A stretch of 64,000 nt of DNA, taken from Hallella bergensis DSM 17361. GTDB lineage: Bacteria; Bacteroidota; Bacteroidia; Bacteroidales; Bacteroidaceae. Positions within the stretch are counted from its first letter, which is position 1, and each line of letters starts with the position of its first letter. Below, one piece after another: positions 16,490 through 26,463 of this stretch. The position numbers were made by a program, and so were the translations under genes. The notes beneath the pieces are model-generated. The model searched no databases. It had not been told where the DNA came from and saw only the letters and a list, made by a program, of their open reading frames with translations. The stretch is taken from positions 198,878-262,877 of the forward strand of contig NZ_GG704780.1 of assembly GCF_000160535.1 (NCBI RefSeq). The letters are read 5' to 3'.

Positions 16490-17830
16490 ATGAGACGAAT
16501 GTTTTCGCTAACCCTGTTGCTCATGCTATGCCTGAGTATTGAAGCCAAACCCAAGCAGCAGTTGTGGCCTGATGGCACCCAGATCGATGCGTGGTTTGCT
16601 GACACAAGTTATGTCGATGTGACCTCGTTGGGTAAGCGATACGTAGTGACCGAATATGGAGTCAAGTCAGATTCCACAATTGTTCAGACTAAAGCTTTGC
16701 AGGCTGTTATTGACAGATGTGCGCAAGAGGGTGGAGGCGTGATTGTCATTCCGCGTGGCACTTTTCTTTCCGGAAGTTTGTTTTTCAAACAGGGAACCAA
16801 CCTTCTCGTCGAGGAAGGAGGCAAACTGAAGGGCTCCGACCGCGTGGAGAACTTTGCTATCAAGGAGACGCGGATAGAAGGTGAGACTTGCAAATATTTT
16901 ACGGCCTTGGTGAATGTGGACAACTTTGATGGCTTCGTGATCGCCGGACCGGGCACCATCGATGGCAATGGATACCATTATTGGCGACAGTTCTGGATAA
17001 GAAGGGAGTGGAACAGGGCATGCACCAACAAGGATGAACAGCGCCCCCGGCTGGTCTATATTTCCAACTCCAAGAATGTGACCGTGCAAAACGTCAAACT
17101 CATGAACAGTCCGTTCTGGACCAACCATCTCTACAAGAGCGAACGGGTGAAATACCTCAACTGTTTCATTTACTCGTCTACAGAGGGTGTGAAGGGCCCC
17201 AGCACGGATGCCATAGACATCGACGTCTGCCATGACGTGCTGATTCATGGTTGCTATATGAACGTGAACGACGACGCCATCGCCATGAAAGGTGGCAAGG
17301 GAACGTTTGCTGACAAGGATCCCAACAACGGTCCCAACGCTAACGTGATTATCCAGAATTGTCATTATGGTCGGGTGCACGGCTGTCTCACCTTGGGTTC
17401 TGAAAGTCTGAAAGACCACAACATTATCCTTCGAGACATTGTTTGCGACGATGTCAACCGTGTGTTGTGGCTCAAGATGCGACCGGACACTCCCCAGCAC
17501 TATGAATATGTCACCGTGGAAAACATCACGGGAAAGACCAACTCCTTCCTTGTCATACGTCCATGGACTCAGTTTTATAACAAGCAAGAGCGCGAGGATA
17601 TGACCCTGTCGCAAGGCAATAACATTGTGATGAGGAATATCAACATGACTTGCCGCAACTTCTTTGATGTAGGTACATCGGACAAATATGCCCTAAAGGA
17701 TTTCACTTTTGAGAACATTGATGTGCAAGACAAGAAAAATGCGTTTAATCCAGAAGTGATTGAAAACACGTCCGTCAAGAATGTTGTGATCAACGGAGTG
17801 AAGCAGAAGAACACGCCAAAGAAAAAGTAA
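16490..17830 (+). CDS. Secreted polygalacturonase-type glycoside hydrolase, family GH28
   Basis: Predicted secreted or periplasmic right-handed beta-helix hydrolase acting on galacturonic-acid polymers (pectin or rhamnogalacturonan backbone). All GH28 active-site motifs are seen in order: STDAIDID, NVNDDAIAMKGG (the paired aspartates) and RVHGCLTLGSE (histidine). The chosen ATG gives a clean signal peptide (MRRMFSLTLLLMLCLSIEA). An upstream in-frame ATG at 16427 would add 21 residues before it and is less likely. The esterase gene follows after 71 nt, forming a pectin-degrading unit. The exact linkage cleaved is not readable from sequence. Confidence 0.9.
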   Translation: MRRMFSLTLLLMLCLSIEAKPKQQLWPDGTQIDAWFADTSYVDVTSLGKRYVVTEYGVKSDSTIVQTKALQAVIDRCAQEGGGVIVIPRGTFLSGSLFFKQGTNLLVEEGGKLKGSDRVENFAIKETRIEGETCKYFTALVNVDNFDGFVIAGPGTIDGNGYHYWRQFWIRREWNRACTNKDEQRPRLVYISNSKNVTVQNVKLMNSPFWTNHLYKSERVKYLNCFIYSSTEGVKGPSTDAIDIDVCHDVLIHGCYMNVNDDAIAMKGGKGTFADKDPNNGPNANVIIQNCHYGRVHGCLTLGSESLKDHNIILRDIVCDDVNRVLWLKMRPDTPQHYEYVTVENITGKTNSFLVIRPWTQFYNKQEREDMTLSQGNNIVMRNINMTCRNFFDVGTSDKYALKDFTFENIDVQDKKNAFNPEVIENTSVKNVVINGVKQKNTPKKK

Positions 17831-17901
17831 ATTGATCGCTTGCTTCCAGCAAGGAGTCATCGCAGGACTATCATGTCATCATACCTATTCATATATCAAC
17901 G

Positions 17902-19161
17902 ATGAAACGTTTTCTATTATTTGTATTCTTCATCACGGGTCTGCTTGCAGCCAACGCTCAAGACTTTGATTTCGACTTGACACAGCCCCAACCCAAATAC
18001 GAAGAGGGCAAAAGATATGGTTGGGACATGCTTGCCTATGCAAAAGCGCCTACGGCCAAAGAACTGAAGACCGTGTTTGCGGGTCCGGCATTTTTCTCTG
18101 TCAAAGTGCCCGACGGTAATTATAAGGTGACGGTGACCCTTGGCAGCAAGCGAAAAGTAGCCAACACGGTTGTGCGTGCGGAAAACCGAAGACTTTTTGT
18201 TGAAGCCACGCCCACACGGAAGGGAGAGTACAGGACCTACACCTTTATTGTGAACAAGCGTACGCCCTATATTTCGGAGAAACAAAACGTGAGAATCAAG
18301 GAGCGTGAGAAGGACTACATGAATTGGGACGACCGCTTGACACTCGAGTTTAACGGACCTGCTCCTGCCGTAAGGAATATCAAAATAGAACGGGACGACA
18401 AGGCACTGACGATCTTTCTCTGTGGCAACTCCACGGTTGTGGACCAGAATCGGGAGCCATGGGCCAGCTGGGGGCAGATGATTCCCCGGTGGTTTGACAG
18501 CGGCGTGGCTATATCCAATCATGCGGAAAGTGGACTCACGGCAGGCTCTTTCCTGGCCTCCAACCGTTTGGACAAGGTGCTGGCCATGATGAAGGAGGGC
18601 GACTATGTGTTTTGTGAATTTGGCCATAATGACCAAAAGGAAAAAAGCGCCGGCGCCGGTGCTTGGTACAACTTCTCGTATAACTTGAAGAAGTTTATCG
18701 ACCAGGTTCGTCGCCGAGGTGGACACATTGTATTCGTCACCCCGACCCAGCGTCGCCGTTTTGAGAACGGCAAGATTGTCGAAACCCATGGCGATTACCC
18801 CGATGCCATGCGTACGGTTGCCCGTCGTGAGCGCGTGCCGCTGATCGAACTCCACGACATGACCCGCACTTTTTTTGAAACACTCGGCAGTGAAGACAGC
18901 AAGCGGGCACTGGTTCACTATCCTGCCAACACTTTTCCGGGACAGGACAAGGCGTTGGCCGACAACACCCATTTTAATCCCTATGGTGCCTACGAGATCA
19001 GCAAGATGGTTGTGATGGGCATGAAGGAGCTTGGTTTGCCGATGGTTCACAACCTTCGCAGCGACTGGAGGGATTACAGCCCGGCACAACCCGACGACTG
19101 GAGAACCTTCAAATGGTACGATGCCCCGGTTTACGAGATTATCAAACCCGACGGCAATTGA
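17902..19161 (+). CDS. Secreted SGNH esterase, rhamnogalacturonan acetylesterase-like (CE12 type)
   Basis: 419 residues with a signal peptide ending at ANA-QD. An N-terminal beta-sandwich (about residues 22-165, with the DFDF start and NVVRAENRRLF-like strands typical of these enzymes) precedes an SGNH hydrolase domain. Block I has GNSTV with the nucleophile serine near 177, GHND lies near 241-244, and DNTHFN carries Asp354 and His357. Enzymes of this architecture remove acetyl groups from pectin, and the adjoining GH28 gene supports that. Immediately after its stop the sequence continues as the 3' part of another, unrelated gene, so the ancestral locus probably extended further. Confidence 0.88.
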   Translation: MKRFLLFVFFITGLLAANAQDFDFDLTQPQPKYEEGKRYGWDMLAYAKAPTAKELKTVFAGPAFFSVKVPDGNYKVTVTLGSKRKVANTVVRAENRRLFVEATPTRKGEYRTYTFIVNKRTPYISEKQNVRIKEREKDYMNWDDRLTLEFNGPAPAVRNIKIERDDKALTIFLCGNSTVVDQNREPWASWGQMIPRWFDSGVAISNHAESGLTAGSFLASNRLDKVLAMMKEGDYVFCEFGHNDQKEKSAGAGAWYNFSYNLKKFIDQVRRRGGHIVFVTPTQRRRFENGKIVETHGDYPDAMRTVARRERVPLIELHDMTRTFFETLGSEDSKRALVHYPANTFPGQDKALADNTHFNPYGAYEISKMVVMGMKELGLPMVHNLRSDWRDYSPAQPDDWRTFKWYDAPVYEIIKPDGN

Positions 19162-19930
19162 ATATCGGGTGCAGTTTACGACTAACAAACATGGTCCTGC
19201 CACGACATCCAATTTCGACAACTACATTCGGGCGTTGAGCCTGCCTGTGGAATGTGGTGTCAACCGCGTTTTGGTGCGGTCAACCGTAACGCCGGGAACT
19301 ATCTCATTGACAGCTGTGGCAGATGGGTTGCGCCCTGTTGTTACGGAGTTGACGACAGCTGTCGTCGATTGCAAAGACGGACTGAGCACCTACGCACCGG
19401 GTATGAGGCTCCCACTTAATCTTGATCGTGGCGAAACACCACTCACACCGTCGTACCAGGACGTCCGCCGCACGATCCAAGTGAAGTCGGTTCAGGTGGG
19501 TTCCAACAAGGCCGATGCAGGAAAAGCCATTAACGACAACGAGCGTACGGAGTGGAAGAGTGATGGTAGCAAGGAAAATGCATGGGCCACATTCAACCTG
19601 ACGGAGAATGCACGAGTAGATGAAATCGCAATCAAACTGACGGGATGGAGAAACAAGGTTTATCCCTTGGCCATCTATGCAGACCATCAAAAAGTGTGGG
19701 AAGGCATCACCTATGCTACGCTTGGCTATGTGCACATCGATATCCCCAAGGCGGTTAAGAGTGGCCGGATCACCATCAAAATGCTCGGACCAAGCCAGAA
19801 CAGCAACAAATTTGGGGAGGTGAAGGAGTTGGCCGGTGGTGCCACCGGTGAGCTCGACCGAATGATTACTGCTAAAGGAAAAACAGAACTGAGAATCGTG
19901 GAGGTGGACTTTCTGCAGAAAATCAAGTGA
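19162..19930 (+). pseudogene. 3' remnant of a GH2-type beta-galactosidase-like gene
   Basis: The frame open from about the esterase stop to 19930 encodes roughly 255 residues. These look like the C-terminal end of a large multidomain glycoside hydrolase. One stretch, ECGVNRVLVRSTVTPGTISL, is the DUF4982-like beta-sandwich seen behind GH2 catalytic cores. A discoidin-like (F5/8 type C) module follows, with AINDNERTEWKSDGS, TFNLTENARVDEIAIKLTGW and a closing LRIVEVDFLQK. There is no signal peptide, no plausible start at the junction and no catalytic domain. The frame begins exactly at the esterase stop, in another phase. I infer a deletion that removed about two thirds or more of the gene. The family name rests on motif memory and needs a profile search. 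Confidence 0.65.
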
Positions 19931-20139
19931 GGTGTGTTCACATGCAACTGCCTGGCCTTTAACTTTGGATACTAAAAAAAATAACTTCTCAGCTATCGGC
20001 CAAGACGATGCTACCGTCCGACAAGTATCCTGACGATCACGACAGGAAGTTGTGAGGATACGACTTTGAGTATTTGTCCTATTCAAAACCGTAAAATATA
20101 ATTACTGATTTTGGAACATTGTTTTTTAGTCATATAGAG

Positions 20140-20460
20140 AGAAAAGCGCCATCTTTTTTTGGCACGACAGAGCCTGTTCTGAAAAAAAAGTGTAAGGCTG
20201 TCGCGATGGCTGCCTTTTCATCGTCCGATTAGGCCTTAGTGGCAATGTGGAAAAGCCTCAGTCGCACTGCGATTGTGGCCTTTCCGTCATGCCGTTCGAT
20301 ATGTAATCGCGAGTGAAAAAACAGGAGATGAAGTGCTGGTTTTTTAAAGAGACTGACGGTCAGGCATTTACAAAACGCTGCTAATCTTACGTATTTTGAA
20401 CGAACGCAACCTGATTTTCAAATCATCGAAAATGAGAAGGTGTTTTGTCAATATATTTAT
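20140..20460 (+). repeat. GC-rich dispersed intergenic element, copy B
   Basis: Starts with GAGAAAAGCGCCATCTTTTT, continues with GCGATT/GGCC words (CCGATTAGGCCTTAGTGGC), and ends with a tail at 20391-20459 that closely matches 59154-59222 (GTATTTTGAACG..., CTGATTTTCAAAT). The stretch 19931-20140 shows no gene. Confidence 0.65.
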
Positions 20461-20506
20461 CTTATCTTCATGCTTAAGAAGCGGGGATGGGGATAGGGGC
20501 GGCAAC

Positions 20507-20535
20507 CGTAGGGGCGTGATTCATCACGCTCCGCC
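20507..20535. repeat. Short palindromic intergenic repeat, copy 4
   Basis: Same 29-bp unit as at 4063-4091, with CGTGATTCATCACGC as core. The two substitutions leave the palindrome intact and lengthen it by one pair. Confidence 0.8.
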
Positions 20536-20650
20536 CATACATCCATCATGATGGACCGCGAACAATCATGACCCTACGAGTGGTATGGAACAATGTGACA
20601 CCGTGGCTGCTGGATACCTGCCTATTGTTGCGATAGCATGACTTAAGATT

Positions 20651-20684
20651 AAAAAAAAGTCCGTGCAGTGCTGCCCGGACTTTT
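20651..20684 (-). terminator. Terminator of the SusCD operon
   Basis: AAAAGTCCG/CGGACTTTTTTTT hairpin on the minus strand with an 11-nt loop and a run of eight T, 32 nt after the last gene of the operon. Confidence 0.85.
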
Positions 20685-20715
20685 GTCTGAATTGATATTG
20701 TTTTTAAACCATCTG

Positions 20716-21555
20716 TTATTTTACGATCATCTTCTTGACGTCTTTGCCACGTCTAACCACGTAGAGTCCTTTTTTCAGCGTGGAGAGTTGGGCGTTCGAC
20801 ACCTTTGTGGCTACCAATGTTCCATCTGCGGTGTAAACATCAGCTTTCATGTTACTGTTAGTGGATACCTCCTGGATGCCTGTGGATTCAGGTCTCGGAG
20901 TGGTAATCTTGAAGCCGTGAACGAAGATGGTTTTGCTGGTACCGTTGCGCAACAAGGCGTATTTCGGTGTGTCGCTCTTAAAAGAGTTGCCTGTATCGGC
21001 ATTGGCCTTGTTTTCCAATCCTGTTACTTTGGTCACGCCGGCACGTGCGAAAGGATTAAACCCGGCGGCGTAGCCTACGACTAAACCAAACTTGTCAATT
21101 TGGATATCGGTGGAGGCGAAAAGTTTCATGGAAACTTGGCCCGGAGATGACACACATACGGCAAATGAGGAGCATGACGGCATACGTACCAACACAGCAC
21201 CACCGTTGTAGTTCATGAAGCCAGTAGCGGGTGGCAGAATGATGGCACCTTTGAGGGCACCTTCGGTGCCGAGTTCGCCATCGGTGCCATAACCCATGAT
21301 ATCAGCATCAACAGTTGTAGGTGGGAATTCGGGTGAAACGTTGGAGTAGACCATCTGTATGAGTGCGCCCTCTGTGTTTACGGCTGCCTCGTCCTCATCG
21401 ATGAGTCCCACGTATTTGTCTACCTTGGCCTGGGTGTTGAACCACAACCAACCTTCGGCATCACAGTCGGAGGGATTGAACATGTTGTACTCTTGGGCGT
21501 GCAGGCCTGTTGTCATGCAGAAGGCCATCAGTGCTAAAGTAAATATATGCTTCAT
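20716..21555 (-). CDS. Secreted protein of the SusCD operon with type IX-like C-terminal tail
   Basis: 279 residues. The signal peptide ends near GLHA-QEY. The body begins MFNPSDCDAEGWLWFNTQAK, a pattern I associate with the N-terminal domain of Prevotella surface carbohydrate-active proteins, but no catalytic motif is visible. The last 50 residues (VYTADGTLVATKVSN, then LKKGLYVVRRGKDVKKMIVK) form a compact beta tail of the kind recognised by the type IX secretion system in Prevotella. It is the last gene of the metalloprotease-SusC-SusD operon, 52 nt after susD. By position it may be the surface glycan- or peptide-binding partner of the SusCD pair. Function is not established. Confidence 0.7.
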   Translation of the reverse strand: MKHIFTLALMAFCMTTGLHAQEYNMFNPSDCDAEGWLWFNTQAKVDKYVGLIDEDEAAVNTEGALIQMVYSNVSPEFPPTTVDADIMGYGTDGELGTEGALKGAIILPPATGFMNYNGGAVLVRMPSCSSFAVCVSSPGQVSMKLFASTDIQIDKFGLVVGYAAGFNPFARAGVTKVTGLENKANADTGNSFKSDTPKYALLRNGTSKTIFVHGFKITTPRPESTGIQEVSTNSNMKADVYTADGTLVATKVSNAQLSTLKKGLYVVRRGKDVKKMIVK

Positions 21556-21607
21556 ATTCTTTTATTTTTATAGTGTTATTATTGATGTCTATGGACGGAC
21601 GAAAGTA

Positions 21608-23383
21608 TTACACTTCCGTCCAATCTGGATTTTGTTTTACGCCATGATATTTCACTTCGTTCCAGGGGATGGGCAGGTAATACTGCTTGGCATCAAACTT
21701 GCGTATGCGCCCCGGGAAGCGATTAAGGTTGCTCACCTTGTAGGTGTAGGTGCCGTTGCTCTTGAGATCCACGCGCATGGCTTTGAGCGGATTGGTTTTG
21801 CCGTTGAGTTTCTTCTCGGCGATGCCCCAGCGGAAGAAGTCCCAGTAGGTAGTCTCCTCGAAAGCCATCTCTACGCGACGCTCATTGACCAATTGTTCCC
21901 ACGTGAGACTTCCCAGCTCGTCCATGTGTACACGGCTGCGTATTTTGTTCACTTGACTCAATGCTCCTGCGGTGTCGCCCAGACGGTAGAGCACTTCAGC
22001 ATAGTCGAGCAGCACTTCGGCATATCGCCAGATGATGTAGTTCTGATTGCTGGCTTTGGTTTTGTTGTCGTCAATCGTCTGGGTTGGGTCGACAAATTTT
22101 CCGAGGTAATAGCCGGTGCGTGTGACGGAAGCACTGGTGGAGGTGCCATATTTGGTGAGGTCAACTCCTGCTACATTGTTGGTATAGTGGATGTCCATGA
22201 CGTGGTTGCGATAGGTGCACCCGTCATAGAGTACGTTGGCATAGAAGCGGTAGTCGCGGTTGTCGTAGGGTTGTTTGGGATTATAGACAGCACCGTTGCG
22301 CATTCCATATTCGTCGACGTGGTTTTGCGTGGGCGTATAGGCGGCAGTGATTCCGGTGAAGAACGGCGATGCAGCATCGCGGTCGAGGGTATGCCCATAT
22401 TTTGTGGCATAGTCGCCGTCATCAGAGTGTTGAATCTCGAAGATAGATTCGTCGCTGTTTTTCGTAAGGAAGATTTGACGGTACTCATCGCGTATGCCGT
22501 CCTGTGTAGTAGCTGCAATGGGGAGGAGCTTATATACTCCCAAAGCCATGAGTTCTTCATAGGCGGCCTTGGCCTTACCCAACATTTCGCGAGAGTTATC
22601 GCCGGTGAATCCAAGGTAGTTGAGTGAGTCGGGCTTGTTTTGGAACACTTCGCTCGAAGCCCAGAGGTAAGCCTTGGCCTTGAGCATGAGTGCAGTTCCC
22701 TTGGTGGCTCTTCCCGCATTGGCGGACACATTTTTCTCCGGCAGTGATCGGGCGGCCTCATCAGCCTCGCTGACGATGAAGTCCACCATCTGCTGATAGG
22801 AGGCGCGCGGGAACTTCTCGGCTTTGATCAGTGGGTTGTAGGTGTGGTCAATGATCATCACGCCACCATGGAGACGCCAGAGGATATAATAGTAGTATCC
22901 ACGGAGGAAATGAGCCTCACCCAGTATGCGTGTCTTTTGTTCTCCGTCTGCAATGTTTGCTTTGTTTTCAAACAACTTGTTAATGGCTTGTATCTGCGTG
23001 AAATACGAGTTCCAGTTGTATCTTGCCCAATTGGTTATTTCGAGTTCGCTGCCTTTGAGCAGGTCGCCGTAGCCGGCATTGAACCAGTCTGTTTTGCCTA
23101 CGCTAATCTGGTCGCCAAACCAGGGCAGATAGTATTTGGATGCGCTTTTCACCAAGCCTATGCTGGGCACAAAGGTTTTGAAGCCCGAGCCTATGTCACG
23201 ATACCACGAGTTGACATATTCGTCGAGCATCATGGGATTTTGCCAAACTTCGGTCTCGGAGATCTTGTTGATCGGTGCATCCTTAAAAATGTTGTCGCAA
23301 GACAATAGGGCAGACATCGAGACGGCAATCAGTCCACCGAAGATATATTTCTTAAGATTGTTGAGTGTCATATTTTTCATCAT
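21608..23383 (-). CDS. SusD/RagB-family nutrient-binding outer-membrane lipoprotein
   Basis: 591 residues. The signal peptide ends in the lipobox ALLSC (cysteine near residue 29), followed by the family pattern: an N-terminal helix with Y-V-N-S-W-Y-R-D, TPR-like repeats around a substrate pocket (LRGYYYYILWRLHGGVMII, A-Y-L-W-A-S), and the closing strands NERRVEMAFEETTYWDFFRWG and AKQYYLPIPWNEV. These proteins cap a SusC channel at the cell surface and bind the ligand. Its ATG directly abuts the susC stop. The substrate cannot be named. A metalloprotease leads the operon, so protein-derived ligands are as plausible as glycans. Confidence 0.95.
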   Translation of the reverse strand: MMKNMTLNNLKKYIFGGLIAVSMSALLSCDNIFKDAPINKISETEVWQNPMMLDEYVNSWYRDIGSGFKTFVPSIGLVKSASKYYLPWFGDQISVGKTDWFNAGYGDLLKGSELEITNWARYNWNSYFTQIQAINKLFENKANIADGEQKTRILGEAHFLRGYYYYILWRLHGGVMIIDHTYNPLIKAEKFPRASYQQMVDFIVSEADEAARSLPEKNVSANAGRATKGTALMLKAKAYLWASSEVFQNKPDSLNYLGFTGDNSREMLGKAKAAYEELMALGVYKLLPIAATTQDGIRDEYRQIFLTKNSDESIFEIQHSDDGDYATKYGHTLDRDAASPFFTGITAAYTPTQNHVDEYGMRNGAVYNPKQPYDNRDYRFYANVLYDGCTYRNHVMDIHYTNNVAGVDLTKYGTSTSASVTRTGYYLGKFVDPTQTIDDNKTKASNQNYIIWRYAEVLLDYAEVLYRLGDTAGALSQVNKIRSRVHMDELGSLTWEQLVNERRVEMAFEETTYWDFFRWGIAEKKLNGKTNPLKAMRVDLKSNGTYTYKVSNLNRFPGRIRKFDAKQYYLPIPWNEVKYHGVKQNPDWTEV

Positions 23384-26300
23384 TTAAAATCCAACATTCA
23401 GAGTTACACCGTAGCTTCGCTGGATGGGGTATCCGCGCAGCGATTCGGGGTCCATGTTCTTGAGTGTAGACCAAGTGAACAGGTTGCTGCCTTGGAGAGC
23501 TATGCTCATCGACCTGACAGAGAGCTTTTTCAGCATAGATGCAGGGAACTGGTAGCCCATGTTGAGCATTTTTAAGCGGAGGAAGTTACAGTTCTGTATC
23601 CAGAATGTGGATGGCAATCGGTTGTTGTCATTGGTGGTTGCAAACTTGATACGAGGATACTTGGCGTTGGGATTTTCAGGAGTCCACGAGTCGGTGAGGT
23701 GATAGCGTTGGAACTTCTGCAGTGTACCGTTGTCCAAGGTGTACATGTCGCGCAGGTTTTGCTTGTATCCGCTTTCACCTTGGAACATGGCATTGATGAA
23801 GAATCCCTTGTAGGAGGCGCCGAGACGTACGCTGAAGTCGAAGTCGGGCAGCGACGAGTTCTTCACATAGGTCTTGTCGTTACTGTCGAGCTTACCATCG
23901 TCATTCAGATCGACGTATCTGATATCGCCCGGAGCGAGTGTAACGTTGCCCTGACCGTCTTGGTCGAGCTTGTGATTTCTGATCTCTTCTTCCGATTGGA
24001 AGAGTCCGTCGGCCTGGTACATGGTCCACACCATGCTGCTCATACCCTTGCGTCGGAGGTTGGGCAGCTGTGCACTCTCGTCTCCGAAGTCAAGGTATTC
24101 GTCATTGTTCTTGGCTAATGAGGCGGCAATGTTGTACTTAAACTTCCGGATCGTGTTACGGTGTGAGAGTGTGAGATCCCAGCCCCAAGCTTTGAGTTTG
24201 CTGAAGTTCATGCTGGGCACGCTGCCGTTGGCACCCGTCGATGGCGGGAAGAGATATTCGGGGGCTGCGGTTATCTTGTCAGTCTCATAGCGAATGTAAT
24301 ATTCAAAGGTCAGACCAATGCGACCATCCCAGAACCCCAGGTCGGTGCCGAAGTTGTAATCGTGGGTCTTGCCCCATGTTAGGTCTGCGTTGGGAAATCC
24401 GTTGAGTACGAGCCCCGGACGGTAGGAGCCTCCGAAACTGTAGCCATAGTTGGACGTCTCCATATAGTTGGTCAGATAAGAGTAGGAACCTACCCATCCG
24501 TCGTTGCCGAGCCATCCGGTAGAGGCACGGAACTTCACGTTGGAAAGAGCCTTCTGATTCCATTTCTTGAAGAATTCCTCATTGGAGAGTACCCAAGAGG
24601 CCGACAGTGAGGGGAAGAATCCCCAGCGGTTGTCGGGGGAAAAGTTGGTGGAGCCATCAAGGCGAAAACTAAACTCGGCAAAATACTTGTAGCCATAGCC
24701 GTAACTCAGACGCCCAATGAGCGACGCACGCTCGTTGATGCTTTCGTCGCCGTTGAGTTTGGCATCTTTTGCCACACCAATGGTCTCCGGGAAACTACTC
24801 TTATCAAGGTTCACACCTTCCATTACTTGGTTGTGCAGCCTCTGATAGTTGGCGACCAGCGTAGCACCGACATCGTGTTTCTTTGCAAAGGTCTTGTTAA
24901 AGTTGAGCCCTAATTCATAGAGCTGACTTGTGAAGAATCGATCGGTCTGTCCCTGTGTTACCTTGGCTGAAGGGTATAGCGTGTTACGGTCTGCGGAGAA
25001 TGTATTGGCCTTCTCGTCATACAAGTACAGCGTTACAGGTTTGTCGAACTTCGTTTCGATGCGGTGGTTGTCGTCGAACGTACCGCTTGCGTATACGGAA
25101 AGTCCTTTGAGGAACGGCACTTCGTAGGTAAGCCGTGCATTAATGGTAGAGTTTCGGCTGTTGTCCTTGATATAGCCTCCTAATCCATAGATATTGATGA
25201 GCGGGTTATTGCCGTTGGCGCTGGCTAAGCTGCCATCGGTAAAGCGCAGTACTTGCACGGGGGAGAAGGCGTAGGCCGCATCAACGGTGGTGTAGCTGCT
25301 GTTTTTGCTCGTAGAGTTTGAGCCAATGTAGTCGAGCGAGAGTGTGAGTCCCTTGGCGAGGGTCGCGTCAAGCTTCCCACTGTAGTTCAGTCGGTCGCGC
25401 TTAACCCCACTGTAGAGTCCTTTGCTGTCGGCATAGCCAAATGATAAATAATACCTCACAAACTCATTACCACCTGATGCCGACATACTGTGTGTGGTAG
25501 AAAATCCGGTCTTGTCAAGATAGTCGAGAATACTCTCGTTCCCGTAAACATTGGGGTTGGAGTGGGTGCGTATCTGCTCAAGCTGCTCGTCAGTATAGGG
25601 TTCCACCGTTGTGGCCGGGGAGTTGGCGACAGCTGTATTGCGCAATTTGGCAAACTCGTAGGCATCGAGGAACTCGGGCAGACGCGTAGCCTGCTGGAGG
25701 TTGTACTGTCCGCGATAGTCTATCTTGATTTTGCCATTGTCTTTGGCGCGCTTGGTTTGCACGAGAATTACGCCATTTGCCGCACGGGCACCGTAAACGG
25801 CTGCTGCAGCGGCATCCTTGAGCACTGTGATGCTCTCAATGTCGTCGGGGTTAAGATCCGACAGGCGAGTCTCACCGTCAGAGGTATTGGTGCCAAAACG
25901 AGGCACACCATCGATAACAAGCAATGGGGCACTGTTGATACCACGGATACTCATGGCAGCCTCGCGTGCCGTACTCGGGTCTCCGGTAGACTGCATCACC
26001 TGCAATCCGGCTACCTGACCTTGGAGAGACTGGTCGAGGTTGGTTGTGGGCACCATGAGCAGGTCTTCGGCCTTCACGGTTTCAACCGATCCGGTGATAG
26101 ACGACTTCTTCTGTATGCCATAGCCCACCACCACTAATTCGTCGAGACTTTGGGCATCGTCTTCCATTGTCACCTGCACGGTGGAGCCCTTCACGGTCAG
26201 TTCCTGCGTCTTGTAGCCAATGTAGGAAATGACCAACGTTTTGACTTTGGTATCGCGGGGGATGGAAAACTCACCATCAATATTCGTCACTGTGATTATC

Positions 26301-26452
26301 TTCGTATCTTTCCATCTTACCTGTGCGCCGATAACCGGTTCTCCGCCGTTGTCGACCACTGTTCCCTTGACCATGTTGCCCGACTGTGCAAGGGCGTTGA
26401 TGGCAAGAGCCAGGAGGATGAGGAGTGATGCTACAATCTTATGGGTTCTCAT
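23384..26452 (-). CDS. SusC/RagA-family TonB-dependent outer-membrane transporter
   Basis: 1022 residues. A signal peptide is followed by a carboxypeptidase-D-like regulatory domain (GTVVDNGGEPVIGAQV...NIDGEFSIP), the SusC signature DELVVVGYG, the plug domain (about 115-235, with SIRGINSAPLLVIDGVP and AAAAVYGARAANGVILV) and a 22-strand beta-barrel ending in a C-terminal phenylalanine (LNVGF). It imports the ligand captured by the SusD partner, using TonB energy. It lies 11 nt after the metalloprotease gene and immediately before susD, so all are one transcript. No anti-sigma or two-component regulator is adjacent, so control must come from elsewhere. Confidence 0.96.
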   Translation of the reverse strand: MRTHKIVASLLILLALAINALAQSGNMVKGTVVDNGGEPVIGAQVRWKDTKIITVTNIDGEFSIPRDTKVKTLVISYIGYKTQELTVKGSTVQVTMEDDAQSLDELVVVGYGIQKKSSITGSVETVKAEDLLMVPTTNLDQSLQGQVAGLQVMQSTGDPSTAREAAMSIRGINSAPLLVIDGVPRFGTNTSDGETRLSDLNPDDIESITVLKDAAAAAVYGARAANGVILVQTKRAKDNGKIKIDYRGQYNLQQATRLPEFLDAYEFAKLRNTAVANSPATTVEPYTDEQLEQIRTHSNPNVYGNESILDYLDKTGFSTTHSMSASGGNEFVRYYLSFGYADSKGLYSGVKRDRLNYSGKLDATLAKGLTLSLDYIGSNSTSKNSSYTTVDAAYAFSPVQVLRFTDGSLASANGNNPLINIYGLGGYIKDNSRNSTINARLTYEVPFLKGLSVYASGTFDDNHRIETKFDKPVTLYLYDEKANTFSADRNTLYPSAKVTQGQTDRFFTSQLYELGLNFNKTFAKKHDVGATLVANYQRLHNQVMEGVNLDKSSFPETIGVAKDAKLNGDESINERASLIGRLSYGYGYKYFAEFSFRLDGSTNFSPDNRWGFFPSLSASWVLSNEEFFKKWNQKALSNVKFRASTGWLGNDGWVGSYSYLTNYMETSNYGYSFGGSYRPGLVLNGFPNADLTWGKTHDYNFGTDLGFWDGRIGLTFEYYIRYETDKITAAPEYLFPPSTGANGSVPSMNFSKLKAWGWDLTLSHRNTIRKFKYNIAASLAKNNDEYLDFGDESAQLPNLRRKGMSSMVWTMYQADGLFQSEEEIRNHKLDQDGQGNVTLAPGDIRYVDLNDDGKLDSNDKTYVKNSSLPDFDFSVRLGASYKGFFINAMFQGESGYKQNLRDMYTLDNGTLQKFQRYHLTDSWTPENPNAKYPRIKFATTNDNNRLPSTFWIQNCNFLRLKMLNMGYQFPASMLKKLSVRSMSIALQGSNLFTWSTLKNMDPESLRGYPIQRSYGVTLNVGF

Positions 26453-26463
26453 GTTGGAATGAA

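Noticed and set aside
16667..17614. 315-codon open frame opposite the GH28 gene
   Set aside because: Antisense shadow; no signal peptide or motif, whereas the plus strand has the complete GH28 active site.
17917..19221. 434-codon open frame opposite the CE12 esterase gene
   Set aside because: Antisense shadow of an intact enzyme gene with catalytic motifs on the plus strand.
21359..22627. 422-codon open frame opposite susD and the secreted protein
   Set aside because: Spans two real genes and their gap on the other strand; translation has no family pattern.
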